NCBI RefSeq assembly: GCF_000002875.2
Contig: NC_009387.2
Coordinates: 62,001-126,000 of the forward strand
Direction of reading: 5' to 3'
DNA length: 64,000 bases
DNA from: Leishmania infantum JPCM5
Taxonomy: Eukaryota; Euglenozoa; Kinetoplastea; Trypanosomatida; Trypanosomatidae
Made by a program: the position numbers and the translations under genes. A model generated the notes under the pieces. It saw only the letters and a program-made list of their open reading frames with translations. It made no database searches and had not been told where the DNA came from. Of this stretch, positions 21,800 through 31,806 are shown in pieces (position 1 is the first letter of the stretch; each line of letters begins with the position of its first letter).

Positions 21800-24650
21800 C
21801 GATGGTATAATTTGGGGGTGTTGCCCTCATGCTTCCGGCACCTGCGTCGCACCCGCCCACCCGGTCGGATGTAGCAGATGCCGCATGTTTTGCACGCGTG
21901 CAGTGTGGGATTGATCCGTACGCATCTCCCCCGCCTCTCTCCGCCCATCACTCTCTTGCCCTGCTCATCTCTGGATGCCTTGCTTGAATGTGATACACCA
22001 TGCCAGCTGTGCATGGCAGCGCGTGCGCACAGTGCTTGCGTTTTGCATCCTGGGGCCTGTTCCACGACGTTGTTGTCGGGGGACCCGCTGTCTGCATCCT
22101 CCACTTCCGTCCGTGCCGCCAGAGGGGGGAGGGCATGCCTGGATGGACTGCCCGCATGTGCCGCGACAGGTGGGGCGTTGCTGCGAGTCTGTGGCAATAG
22201 GGGGGAGGGGGGGCACACCGCTACCATCACCTCAGCCCGTACGCCTCTCACCGGGGCGGGTGTGCCCAGCAGAGGGGGCCCGTGCATCGGCAGGTGCCAG
22301 CGCACAAAGAGCCCACAGCCTGCCGTACCGACGGGGGCACAGAGGGTGTGGGGGTGCGGCCACAGACACCCCATCAAGGGGGGGGGCGCCCGTGCAGCGC
22401 GAGTGAGATGCGCGCAGTCAGATCATTGCCCCAGTCGAGGCGCGCTGTCAGCTTCAAGCGATCCGCGAATCCCGCGTAGCATACCGGGCACAGCGCCGGG
22501 CCGGCCGCCCTCATGGCACAAGCAGCAGGCGGGGGTGGGTGGGTGCCACAATGCCGGCGGTGTAATAGGCAGCACACCATCTGCGCCCCATGTTGTCACC
22601 GCCAGCCACCCGCCGCTGCAGCGATCCAAAATGCACGGACAGGTGTCTGTGCGGGACTGCGTGAAGATGGTCTCCTGCGGCCTCGCGAGCTCAGCATCCG
22701 TGTTCCTCGGGTGTGGGACGACTGTCGCCAAGCACCTCTTGCCGTGGCGTGTCGCATCGTGCACCGCGGTTTTTTTTTAGGGGGAGCGGATATGCGGCTA
22801 TCGACCTCGCGTCTAAGGACAGTACCCAAGTCCGCGATCCGTGCAGTTGGCGCCGGCCCCTCCTTCACTGCCGATGTCGCGAGCTTGTCAGCTTCGCCCT
22901 GCTGCACCAGCTCGCAATAGCCAACGACAAGCCGAGGTGAGCGACGCGCGACGACGACGACGACGGCGGCGGGCTGATGGCGCCAGCGTATGTGCCCAGA
23001 TACGTCGCGGCACGCCATCCCCATCACCGCCGTAGGGCCCGTGAGAGTGCCACGAGGAGGGAGAGCAAGTCCGTAACGGCGGCAATGCTTTACTTCCCCC
23101 TGCCTTAGTTAATCGATCTGTCTTCGCAGCAGGTCAGGTTTTGGTTCCGGTGCTTCACATCCAGCGCGGCAGCGGCAGGCAAGGGGGGAGGGGGTCGCGC
23201 GGGCTCTTGTCGCCGCATCGTTGGCTTAATTTGCATTTTGCAAGCATCGCGGCCGCTCCTGACGCGCTGTCTGTCGGTGCTGTACCGTCTGTCCACAGCG
23301 GGTGAGAGGGCTCCGCAGCGCCGGCGAGTCGCTGCCTGCATGCGGCCGGCTTTCTCTTCGTTTGGAAGGTGCGCGCCCGCAGCTTGCCAGGGAGTGATAT
23401 GCTGGCGTGCACGCGGCCGCCGTGGATAGGGAGGTGTGCGTGTGCATGTGGCGCTACGAGGATTGTCGATGCCAGCACACCGGTGTGAGAGCTGCGGAGG
23501 TTTTGCGATGACACCGCCGTGCGGTGTGTGCACCGCATCCTCTTGTCAAGTGCGCTAGGTGGCCTCCTGGCGTGGCTGCGGAGGGATATACAGGCGTGCG
23601 CGGCGCAGCGGCGCTATGGGGTCGAGGGGCAGTGTATCGGCCTCTTCGAGTGGGTGTCCGCTGTGTACGTATTGGGGGTCACCAACGATAACTGCGACGG
23701 CTTTGGCGTGAAGGTGCTCAAGGCCCCTCCAGCAGTTTCCCACCAGCACTATCCGACCACGCGGTGGCACTGTGGCGCGTGGGTTTGATTCAAGCCGTGC
23801 CATGTGGGAAGAGCGACGCCTCCGCTCTTACGGACCGCACGCATGCGGTCCGTCAGACCCCCCCCCGAGCTCGGCAGGCCGAGTCATGGGTATTGTGATG
23901 ACCACGGCAGCATGTGGGTCCATGCGGCGCGTCGGCTGGAGGAGGTCCGCGCGGAGAAGGTGGGGGGGGGGGGCACTCACCACCATGAAGTGTTCCCGAG
24001 GGCGGGTCTTAGTGTGGCTCGCATGACATCCATGTCTGCGGAGGGCGTCAGGAGTTCGAGGATATCCGAACCGAAAGCTTTACTTCGTCCGGCTATCTTG
24101 CTGTGCTCGGCACTCAGCGAGCTCACTGCACTGATCAAGAGAAGAGGATATCGGGCTGACTGTTGCCCGGCTCCGCACGCACACGCTGGTCATCGTCGCT
24201 CTCCTCTTGCGGAAGCGAGCTCAGGCGCGACGATTTCCTCAGAGATCCATGACCCAGCGAGTAGGTTACGCGGCCATGCTGAGCTTCCTCGGAGCTAGGA
24301 TGACGGCGCCGCGGTCTGCCGCGTCCAGCGCGCGAGCGTAGAGTGTCCCAACGCTGCCCCTAGCTTCGTAGCTGGCTGGCGCTGCCTTACTAGGTGAAGG
24401 GTACAGGTCCAGGGAGGCTGCGGTGGATCAGTGAGGGCGTAGGCCAGGCTGCGGCGGCTGGAGCTTCGCCTCCAGATGGTCGCGCAGCCTTCGCAAGATC
24501 ATTCGTTCGAGTGATGGTAAGAGGTTGCTGGTCAGCGCCACGGAGGCAGTGGAACACGAGACCGCCGTCGGGTATACACGGCTTCGCGAGGGAGCACCAT
24601 GAGCCCCACGAATCGTTTTCCCGTGTAGCAGGAGCGTGGCCGATGGCAAC
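21800..24650 (-). mobile_element. degenerate ingi/L1Tc-type non-LTR retroposon (DIRE-like), broken
   Basis: Minus-strand frames carry remnants of one element in the correct order. At 24431-24508 is an RT fingers motif, ERMILRRLRDHLEAKL followed by LRPH, stop, STAASL, like the GFRP-RST motif of ingi. At 23298 starts an RNase H signature, LWTDGTAPTDSASGAAA. At 22898 is the end of RNase H, VQQGEADKLATSAVKEG, 400 bases on and in another frame, which is the right domain length. At 22490-22437 is a zinc-finger-like CPVCYAGFADRLKLTARL. At 21894-21829 is a second cysteine/histidine cluster (CKTCGICY through RRRCRKHEG). Frameshifts and stops separate the parts, so it cannot encode an active protein. 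The limits are approximate and the endonuclease part is not recognised. Confidence 0.6.
23830..23853. repeat. hairpin, 10-bp stem and 4-base loop
   Basis: ACGGACCGCA and its perfect reverse complement TGCGGTCCGT flank a CGCA loop. It lies inside the degenerate retroposon. No T-run follows, and trypanosomatids do not use bacterial-type terminators, so it is listed only as a structure. Confidence 0.5.
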
Positions 24651-26235
24651 GCTCTAGTTTCAAGCGTTCCGCAGCGTGCTTCTAGCCTGTGTCGGGAGGG
24701 CCTTCGACACTCTCAACGTAAACCTCGTCGAGGTCTGGGGGAGAGTGGGGCGGCGGTGGGCTTCACCGAGCGCTACGTCGAGCTCAGCTCTGGGGCACGG
24801 TTTGGCGGGCGTGGAAGTGGGCCTCGTGGTGTGACGTGAAGGGTGGCTGCTCGGATGTCGCGCTGACGTCTGTTTGGAGCATCTTCACCAAGGCGCTGGC
24901 CTTCCCTCTCGCAGGGAAAGGTGGCGCTCGCCTTGTCCGATGGCTAGTATGTGCGGTGCGCGATGCACAAGGGAGGCGAGGCATGGATAGCCTCGATGGA
25001 CGCCCATGATCAAGGGGTCAATAGGGATGCGCGTATTGCAGGACGGCGCTCCTCCTACAAGCCTGACTCTCTTGTGGCCCTTCGAATGACCTCTCTCAGA
25101 GAGAGAAAGAGGGCCAAGCCCGGGAGACGCGCGCAGCACACCTTCGCGAGAGGCTGATTCCGCTCGTGCGAGCAATGGCGTCCAGAACGGCCCATCGGCG
25201 GTTTTGCCAGTTGGGACATCTTTTTTTTTTTTGGTTGTTGTTGCTTTTTTTTTTTGAGATGACCTTGGCGCTGTTACATCAGTTAGGAAACTTATCTTAG
25301 CACTGAGTGGAGCGTTGCAGGTTTGCGTGGGTTTGCGGTGGTTGGGGGGTGTGGCGGCATGGGGGAGGGCGGGGATCCCCCTTCTCCTCACCTTGATGCG
25401 TTGTTTTGTTTTGCAGGGGTTGTATGTGGTGATGGTGCAAGTCAACGCGGCACTCGGAAGCTGGAGCGCCTTCGCTTCTCTGCGTTGCTGTGCTGCATCG
25501 GCGCAGTCTTTTTTTTTGCGGATCGATTGGGAGATCAGAGCGCAGCGCAGCGTCCAGCTCGCTCACTGAAAAGAGTAGGACGAGGCACCAGATATCGCTG
25601 TCGGCACCGAGCTACATGCCTCCTCGAGGCGGACGGTGGACTGCATCGGCGCAGCGCTGACTTTACGCCGTGGTGGTGGTGACCCGATCCAGCATGAGGC
25701 AGACGGGCGCCACGGAGACGTCTCCGTGGCGCCCGTCTGCGCTAGGTCATGGCGAAGTGTATTGATCGCTTGCGTATGTCACGTATTTGTGATGGAGGCC
25801 AGTGGTGCGGGGGTGGTCCCCCGCCTGGGCGGATCGCCCCTTCGTGCCCCCACGCCGAGTAGCGCGAGTCGGCGTAGATTCGAACAACGTGAGGGCTGGG
25901 CGCGACGTCGCTTCGCGTCTGATGGAGGGAGCCTCCCATGTCATGAGGTCCGCTGCCAGTGGTGTATCCGGACGTGGTGTGTAAGCGCCTCGTTGGGTCA
26001 TCGCGGCAAAGCCAGACCGCCACTGATGCAGCCTATGTCCTTGGGAACGGGGAGGGAGGGCCTAGACCTGTGCGCATGTTCCTGTTGCGTGAACACGGAG
26101 ACGCCAGAACCGCCCTCCTCCTCTCCTACTGCACAACCATGCTGAAAACCAGGGGTCATCAACTGCCTCGGCGGGCCTGTCGCGGTGATGAAACGCCTCC
26201 CTTGCCAAATGCAGACTTGTATCGAGGATTCCTCA
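24651..26235. other. decayed region right of the RT remnant
   Basis: No intact gene. It contains two T-runs at 25221-25255 (A-rich on the minus strand, possibly a retroposon tail) and a 42-bp perfect palindrome at 25699-25740. Plus-strand frames near 24690-24900 show a weak RT-like match (GRAFDTLN, then VWSIFTKALAF) that could be a second, inverted retroposon fragment; I am not confident of it. Confidence 0.4.
25699..25740. repeat. perfect 42-bp palindrome without spacer
   Basis: The 21-base left arm begins GCAGACGGGCGCCACGGAG and is followed at once by its exact reverse complement; the flanking bases on either side no longer pair. Such a GC-rich palindrome can extrude as a cruciform. It is in the decayed zone between SCG copies C and D, about 1.3 kb from the 3' end of copy D. 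Confidence 0.9.
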
Positions 26236-26583
26236 GGGAACCGGGCCCCACCAACACCGCCTGGCGCCGTCCAAGCCCACCGCAACACGTCACCGCATAC
26301 AGCGCAGGCTCGCCCCCGCATCGCGCCCCACGCCACCGCAACGCAGCGAAGGCAGACAAGTAGCCGGCGCATCCGTGCGCTCCTTCTTTCGACCGCCGGC
26401 ACGAGTCGTAGCGAGCCGGTGCAAGCGGCATCATGGCCGCAAGCCTCGCCGGCGCAGCGCCGGCCCCCAGACACCTGCCCCCCCCACACACACCAAGAGT
26501 CCGCCACCACCACCCCGAGAGCCTGCCACCACACACGCACGGCCCGGTGGCCCGTGTCATGACAGGAGCTCCAGGGCGGCACG
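26236..26583 (+). repeat. dispersed repeat, copy 2 (SIDER-like, 5'-truncated, A-tailed)
   Basis: It matches copy 1 from GGAACCGGGCCCCACCAACA to its end, lacking the first ~105 bases. It is followed directly by a run of 12 A after GGGCGGCACGCC. 5' truncation plus a 3' A-run is typical of a retroposed element. It lies about 470 bases past the stop codon of SCG copy D, probably in its 3' UTR, in antisense orientation to it if the A-tail marks the 3' end. Confidence 0.6.
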
Positions 26584-27051
26584 CCAAAAAAAAAAAAACG
26601 ATTAATAAGCCCCGCACTAATCGGAAGAGCTCGAAAAGTGAGGTGGCGGATACATCGGAGCGCCCACGTCCCGCACCGCTGCGGCCGCAGCCGCTGTGAT
26701 AATAACTGGCGATTCTCTTCAACAACAACGGCGAGAGATGCCGTCGTGAGGAAAGGCGGCAAAGGTCCCGTGGGGAGCCCCTGGTGAACCGGCCGCGGTG
26801 AATATCTGGCTAAGTGCCAGCGCAACAGAACGGCCCTTCTTGTGCTCGCGACGCTGCGAGGGCTCGCATACATACACAGCCGTGCACGCCAAGCCCCGTC
26901 GCACAGCTGTGTGGACGGCGGAGCGGGAGGAGGGGGGAGCTCATCTGTGTGTCCGTCCGTTTCGCGTTTCAATAGCGCTCTCACGCTTCTTAGCGTATGT
27001 GCGACTAAAGCCTCGTCGGGTGAGCGTGCCGCCACACCCACGTTCGCCTCC
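26584..27051. other. 3' flank of SCG copy D
   Basis: 468 bases, likely 3' UTR of copy D on the minus strand. No motif or gene recognised. Confidence 0.5.
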
Positions 27052-29589
27052 TCACCACTGCGGAAGCGAGCGATACCCGTCATGGATGTTCGTCGCTTCA
27101 TGCGTCCAGTACTCGTAGCGGTTCTCGTACATCGCGACGCCGTCGCCTTCGGCCAACGTGAATGGGGGGCGTCGGGAGATGTTCCGCGCCCACTGTACAT
27201 CTGGCAGACTGCTCCAGTTCAGCGCCATCATGAGCGGATCTTTCTGAATCTCGGTCACCCACTGTGCCGCCATCTGGACCGCCGCCGCCTCGTGCTCTTC
27301 CTCTGTGGCGTACCTGCCCGCGGCAGCTGCGATGCGGTGCTCTTCGCGGAAGTAATAGTGCAAGAAGTACGAGTCAGACGGACGACAGCGGTGCGCCACG
27401 ACCGTCGACCACGTGACGTTGTGCGTCCGCCCAACATGTATGTCGTGAAACCGAGCATACCACTCCTTCACGTACCACAGCCGCCCGTTCGGACACAACT
27501 CCTTCACGCGTGACAAGGCGCGGTAGATCTGCAGCCCCATGAGGATGTCCTCATGGTGGAACATGATGCGCCGGTATGCCGACGTCCGCCTCGTGGCAAA
27601 GTCCTCTGCGGCGAGGCGCACAATGTCCAGTCGGTGTCTGCTCGCCTTCGGCTCGAGCAGCGCTTGCGCCACGCGACGATGCATCATAAACGTCATGCCG
27701 GCGTTGAACTGCGTGTGCAGGTGATGCCGCAAGCTACCCCAGTACACGCACTCAGCCTCATCCACAAGCGGCGGTGCTTTCAGAGAGGGCATTCCGTTGG
27801 CGTACGCATCTGCGTCTGCCGCCGGTGCCGCTGCCTTCGTCGCCCCTGTAAAACCTACCGCCTCTTCACGTGCACCGCTCACCCAGCGACGAAGTGGCAG
27901 CGACGCTTGCCGGGCCTGCATGCCACCCATCACATACCGCACATCGCTCAGGAACTGCGGCACCTTCACGTAGGCATCGTCATCGCCCTTGATGATGAAA
28001 GGCACATCCTTGAAGGCGTGGTACGCGTACTCCAGCCACAGGATCAGCTTCTGGCTCATTCCCACCTCCACGGGAAGGCCCCACTTGCCGTCCTCGCCGA
28101 TCTTCTTGTTCGTGGTCGGCCGGCGGTCCGTCATCATGTCGATCCACACAACGTTGCGGTGCGTCAGCGCCTCCTGCCACAGCGCAGACGACGCGTGGCA
28201 GACGTACTCCGCCGGCGACGTGAACGCGGGTGTCACGGGGAGCGACAGGGCTCGGCTGAGATATGTCAGCGCAGGCGTTGCGGCTCCCTCCTCCGCGTGC
28301 GACACTCGGATAACTCGATCGCAGGGTGAGCTCACAACATCTTCGAGCTGCCAGCTACTGCGGAGGGCCACTCGGCGGCGCTCGACGCCCTCAACGAGGC
28401 CGCCAGCAATCGCGCTGCCTGCCGCAAGGGCCTGCGAGGCCGCGCTGTACTCTGTGAAGCTTGGCAGGAGCGCACTCCTATTATGGCAGAGTTTCGCGGA
28501 GTCGTTGACGTGCGCGACCCCTCTCATGGGCTCGGCCGCCGTCGCCTCTCCATTCATCGGCGTATCAAGAGACGCCCCTGGCTCCACCGCGGCGAAGACG
28601 TACAGCGCCAGCAGCGCGGCATCGAAGTGGTTCTCCGTGCGCGCCACCTCCTGGTACGTCAGCCACGTCCTGCGCTGTGCCTCACGCAGCGCAGCACGCG
28701 CCGGCTGATCCGTCGACGGGATGCCCATCACGGCAAGATACGGTGTCCGCGGCTGCGCAGCCCCCTCGCCAGCGCCGCCCGCGGTCGGAAACCCTTCACC
28801 GTACACGTGCCGCAGCCACTCCCACTGCGGCAGCTCCGTGCGCACATTCACGTCGTCCGTCACGCTCGTCATCGCCAGCAGCATCGGCCCGACGCGGCCC
28901 AGCGGTGCAGACGACGTCGCGTACACGGCGTGCTGTGGCTGCAACTCCACGCCCTCCACAGCGCTGTCGTGCGTCTGTCGGTCGGTGCAGTCTGCGCAGT
29001 CCTTCTCCACCACGTGCAGTGTCCACGAGGGCAGCATGTGCGGAGAGAGAAGCAGCGACTCGTTGCATGCACCGACGCTCACGGCTGGGCCACTACCGCA
29101 CCGCGCACGCCGCTCCTCCTCCAATATCCTCGTGTTCAGACGCCCCACGGCGCCCTCGTGCTGCACCAGCACGGCCCACGGATGGGAAAGCGGTCCCAGA
29201 CGGCGCACCAGTTGTGCCTCCGACGGTTGGTGCGAGCGCTTGAGCCATCTCAACAGCCACCACGTCACGAGCAAACAGCTGATATAGAGAGCCATATCTA
29301 CGAACAGGCACACGGGTCGCTTCCGCAGCCCGGCGCGACGCCGCCACAAGCGTGTAGCGCCCAGCTTCATGCACCCACAAAGTCGCGAAAGTTGCCGGGG
29401 AAGACGCGAGTGGCACGCACACCGATGCGCCGGCTCCGTCGACCTCGACGTCGTCTGGTGTGGGGTCGTGTTCGAGCTGCTGAAGCTGACGAGGCGCTCC
29501 TGCGCATACCCCTCGCACGAGAAAGAGGTCCCGGAGCAGCGCATCGACGAAGCTGGTAGCCCGCCGACAGTGCAGACGCTGCAGCTCAT
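27052..29589 (-). CDS. SCG: phosphoglycan beta-1,3-galactosyltransferase, SCG family, copy D
   Basis: 845 residues from the ATG at 29589 (ATGs further in are alternatives; the upstream open part starts only at a GTG). It has a type II anchor (PVCLFVDMALYISCLLVTWW), the luminal family domain with LPSWTLHV and CADC, RRTW, KGDDDAYVK, FNAGMTF and EDILMG, ending YEYW...GYRSLPQ. The N-terminal ~500 residues match copy B almost fully. The last ~300 residues form a cassette found nowhere else in the window, with an Ala/Asp-rich insert (AAPAADADAYANG) before the YWGS motif. All catalytic motifs are present and the frame is complete, so it is probably functional. Differences in the C-terminal half suggest a different acceptor or linkage position, which is inference. 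Confidence 0.88.
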   Translation of the reverse strand: MSCSVCTVGGLPASSMRCSGTSFSCEGYAQERLVSFSSSNTTPHQTTSRSTEPAHRCACHSRLPRQLSRLCGCMKLGATRLWRRRAGLRKRPVCLFVDMALYISCLLVTWWLLRWLKRSHQPSEAQLVRRLGPLSHPWAVLVQHEGAVGRLNTRILEEERRARCGSGPAVSVGACNESLLLSPHMLPSWTLHVVEKDCADCTDRQTHDSAVEGVELQPQHAVYATSSAPLGRVGPMLLAMTSVTDDVNVRTELPQWEWLRHVYGEGFPTAGGAGEGAAQPRTPYLAVMGIPSTDQPARAALREAQRRTWLTYQEVARTENHFDAALLALYVFAAVEPGASLDTPMNGEATAAEPMRGVAHVNDSAKLCHNRSALLPSFTEYSAASQALAAGSAIAGGLVEGVERRRVALRSSWQLEDVVSSPCDRVIRVSHAEEGAATPALTYLSRALSLPVTPAFTSPAEYVCHASSALWQEALTHRNVVWIDMMTDRRPTTNKKIGEDGKWGLPVEVGMSQKLILWLEYAYHAFKDVPFIIKGDDDAYVKVPQFLSDVRYVMGGMQARQASLPLRRWVSGAREEAVGFTGATKAAAPAADADAYANGMPSLKAPPLVDEAECVYWGSLRHHLHTQFNAGMTFMMHRRVAQALLEPKASRHRLDIVRLAAEDFATRRTSAYRRIMFHHEDILMGLQIYRALSRVKELCPNGRLWYVKEWYARFHDIHVGRTHNVTWSTVVAHRCRPSDSYFLHYYFREEHRIAAAAGRYATEEEHEAAAVQMAAQWVTEIQKDPLMMALNWSSLPDVQWARNISRRPPFTLAEGDGVAMYENRYEYWTHEATNIHDGYRSLPQW

Positions 29590-31806
29590 CCGCGCTATAC
29601 GGGGTGATGGAGAGGGGGAGACGGCAGGGTGATACCAGTGTGTATAGGTGTGTAGACGCTTGGCTTTGGTATGCAGAGGAGACCACCGGTGTCGTCGGTG
29701 GTGGGGCGGTGTGTCAGGGTAAGCCGGCGTTGCCTTGCAGGCCGCGCGCGAGCCAAAACGCACGCACACGCACGTCCGGGGGGCTCGCAGCGATCAGGCA
29801 CTTCGCCGGTGTGCACCGAGACACCCACAACACAAGAGTCGGCAGCAGGTGAGCACCCGGCGTGCGCACGATTACCTAAGTGGAAGAACGAACCAAGGGG
29901 GAGGGGGAGGGGCTGCAGCAGAAAGAGGCTGAAGAAACACAGCACGCGATTCTGGTGTCACCCGTAACAGTGCATGCCCTCTGTCGGCGCCACCGCCGGA
30001 AACAGGTCGTGTGTGTGTGTGTGTGTGTGTGCGCACGTGTGTATGTATGTATGTGTGTGTGTGTGTGTGTGTGTGCGCACGTGTGTATGTATGTGTGTGT
30101 ATATGTGTGTGTGTGTGTCAGGGAAGGATTCACACTGAGCGCAGGCCCAAGAAGGTAAGAGGGGGAGGTGACTGGCCCGGTAAGCACGGCGCCGGCGCAC
30201 GCGAAGAGAGAGAGAGACAAGAGGCGGAGAAAGAGCTGGATGCCGATGTGCAGGGAATGGATACCCAGCAGAGGCCGAAACATAGCAGCATAACAGCAGC
30301 TCTCGTCCACGTGCACGTCGCGGGTGGTGGACCTGCTGCACCCCGAGACACACACACACAGAGGCATCGATGCGAGCGGAGGCGTGTGTCTGGCCGCCTC
30401 TGCCTGTCAGTGCGTTTCGTTCTGCTTTCCTTGCTTGGGTGGGCGCGATGTGCGAGAGAAGTCCTACACGCAGACACATGCACCACATCACGCAGCAGCA
30501 TCCTTCGCTCGTTAGCGGGCGTTGCTCCGCCACACAACACGAGGTCCACACGCCGCTCGACTCACCCCCCTCCCCACTCCCCGCACCCGACGCCGTCGGC
30601 GGAGCACCGCCTCCGCCCCCAAAACGCTGCCCACACACATCCACCTAGCCGCTCCGCTGGGCGGCCTCGCACCCGCTCCCCAACCATGCCGGTCACCACC
30701 CCTGGTGCATCCCGCCCCGCCCCATCGCGGGGGCTCAGGCACCCCGCACGAGTGGGCCGTGCGAGGGCCGCGGGTGTGGGCCGCGCTGGCGCGTTGCCCA
30801 TCATATGGATGGCGCAAGCGTGCTCACCGCCGGCATCTGCTGCGATGGATCGCGTTATCCTCGCCACGTCGCAGGCACCGGGCCCCGTCATGACGAGAGG
30901 CGGTTCGGCATGGGCGTGGGATAGGAGGGGGTGGGGGAGTGCACCGGGCCCTGCGATACCGCGCCCTGAGGCGTATGTGTGTCCTCCGCACCCCCCCGGA
31001 AACGCCTTCTGTGTTATATGTGCGTGTGTGAGGGGGAGAGGGGGTGCCACAGCCGCAATGTGCGCAGCAGAGGAAGGGGCACGCGCCAGCATCGGTGCGG
31101 GCATGCGGGCACGGCGGGACAATAACGGAGGCAGGATATCGCGCTCCGCTCGTCGTCGCGCTCGTCTGCTGTTCGCCGCAGCGATGGGGGTGTGGAGGGG
31201 GTGGGAAGTGATGGCTTCGGGTGTTCTTGTCTATCGTCCTTTTCTACACGGAGGTCATACAAGCGCAACTGCACAAGCATGTGCGCGGCACTACAGGCAG
31301 CATCTAGCCGTGCCGTCCTTCAGCTTGCTTCCCTCCTGCGCCACCCGTTCGCCGCCGCGTGCGAAGCACACAGACACACAAGTGTGTGAGCTACATGTGT
31401 ACAGCTGCGGTGGGCCGGCTGTGGATGCCGGATATGGAGAGGGCGAAGTCCGCAGCCCGAGCGGTCGCCATCCGAAGCAGGGGCGAGACCCTCCGGCACC
31501 AAAGCGGGCCGGCAAGACATTCCGAGAGACGGCGTTCACCAAGACGGCGCCCCGCTCCGTTGCCATGGCAGTTCTGCCGCTGCTGATCAACGGCTTCACG
31601 CGCGAAAATGCTCGTGTCCGGCGTGCAAGGTAGCGGCGCGACGTGTTCCGTGGGGCCCTCCCGCGAAGCTCACCGTCCGACAAGCACACGCACACACGCA
31701 GGGCTCTTCATGTGCGGTGGTCCCAGCCACCTCGGCCTGGTGACGTTGGCGTCGTGGCCGCCGTGCAGCTTGTCCCTCGCTCGGTTCGGTTGCGCCTCGC
31801 CTCGTC
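29590..31806. other. intergenic spacer between SCG copies D and E
   Basis: About 2.2 kb, the duplicate of 16190-18372, differing mainly in the longer TG tract. It contains the polypyrimidine stretches expected to splice copy D. No gene is recognised. Confidence 0.65.
30009..30118. repeat. (TG)n/TATG microsatellite, long allele of the duplicated pair
   Basis: A compound TG tract with two CGCACG interruptions; 34 bases longer than its partner at 16609-16684. A recent slippage or duplication event after the segmental duplication explains it best. Confidence 0.85.

Noticed and set aside
25998..27200. 400-residue minus-strand frame ending in the left part of SCG copy D
   Set aside because: It is another frame of copy D's 3' end joined to repeat copy 2 and has no independent support.
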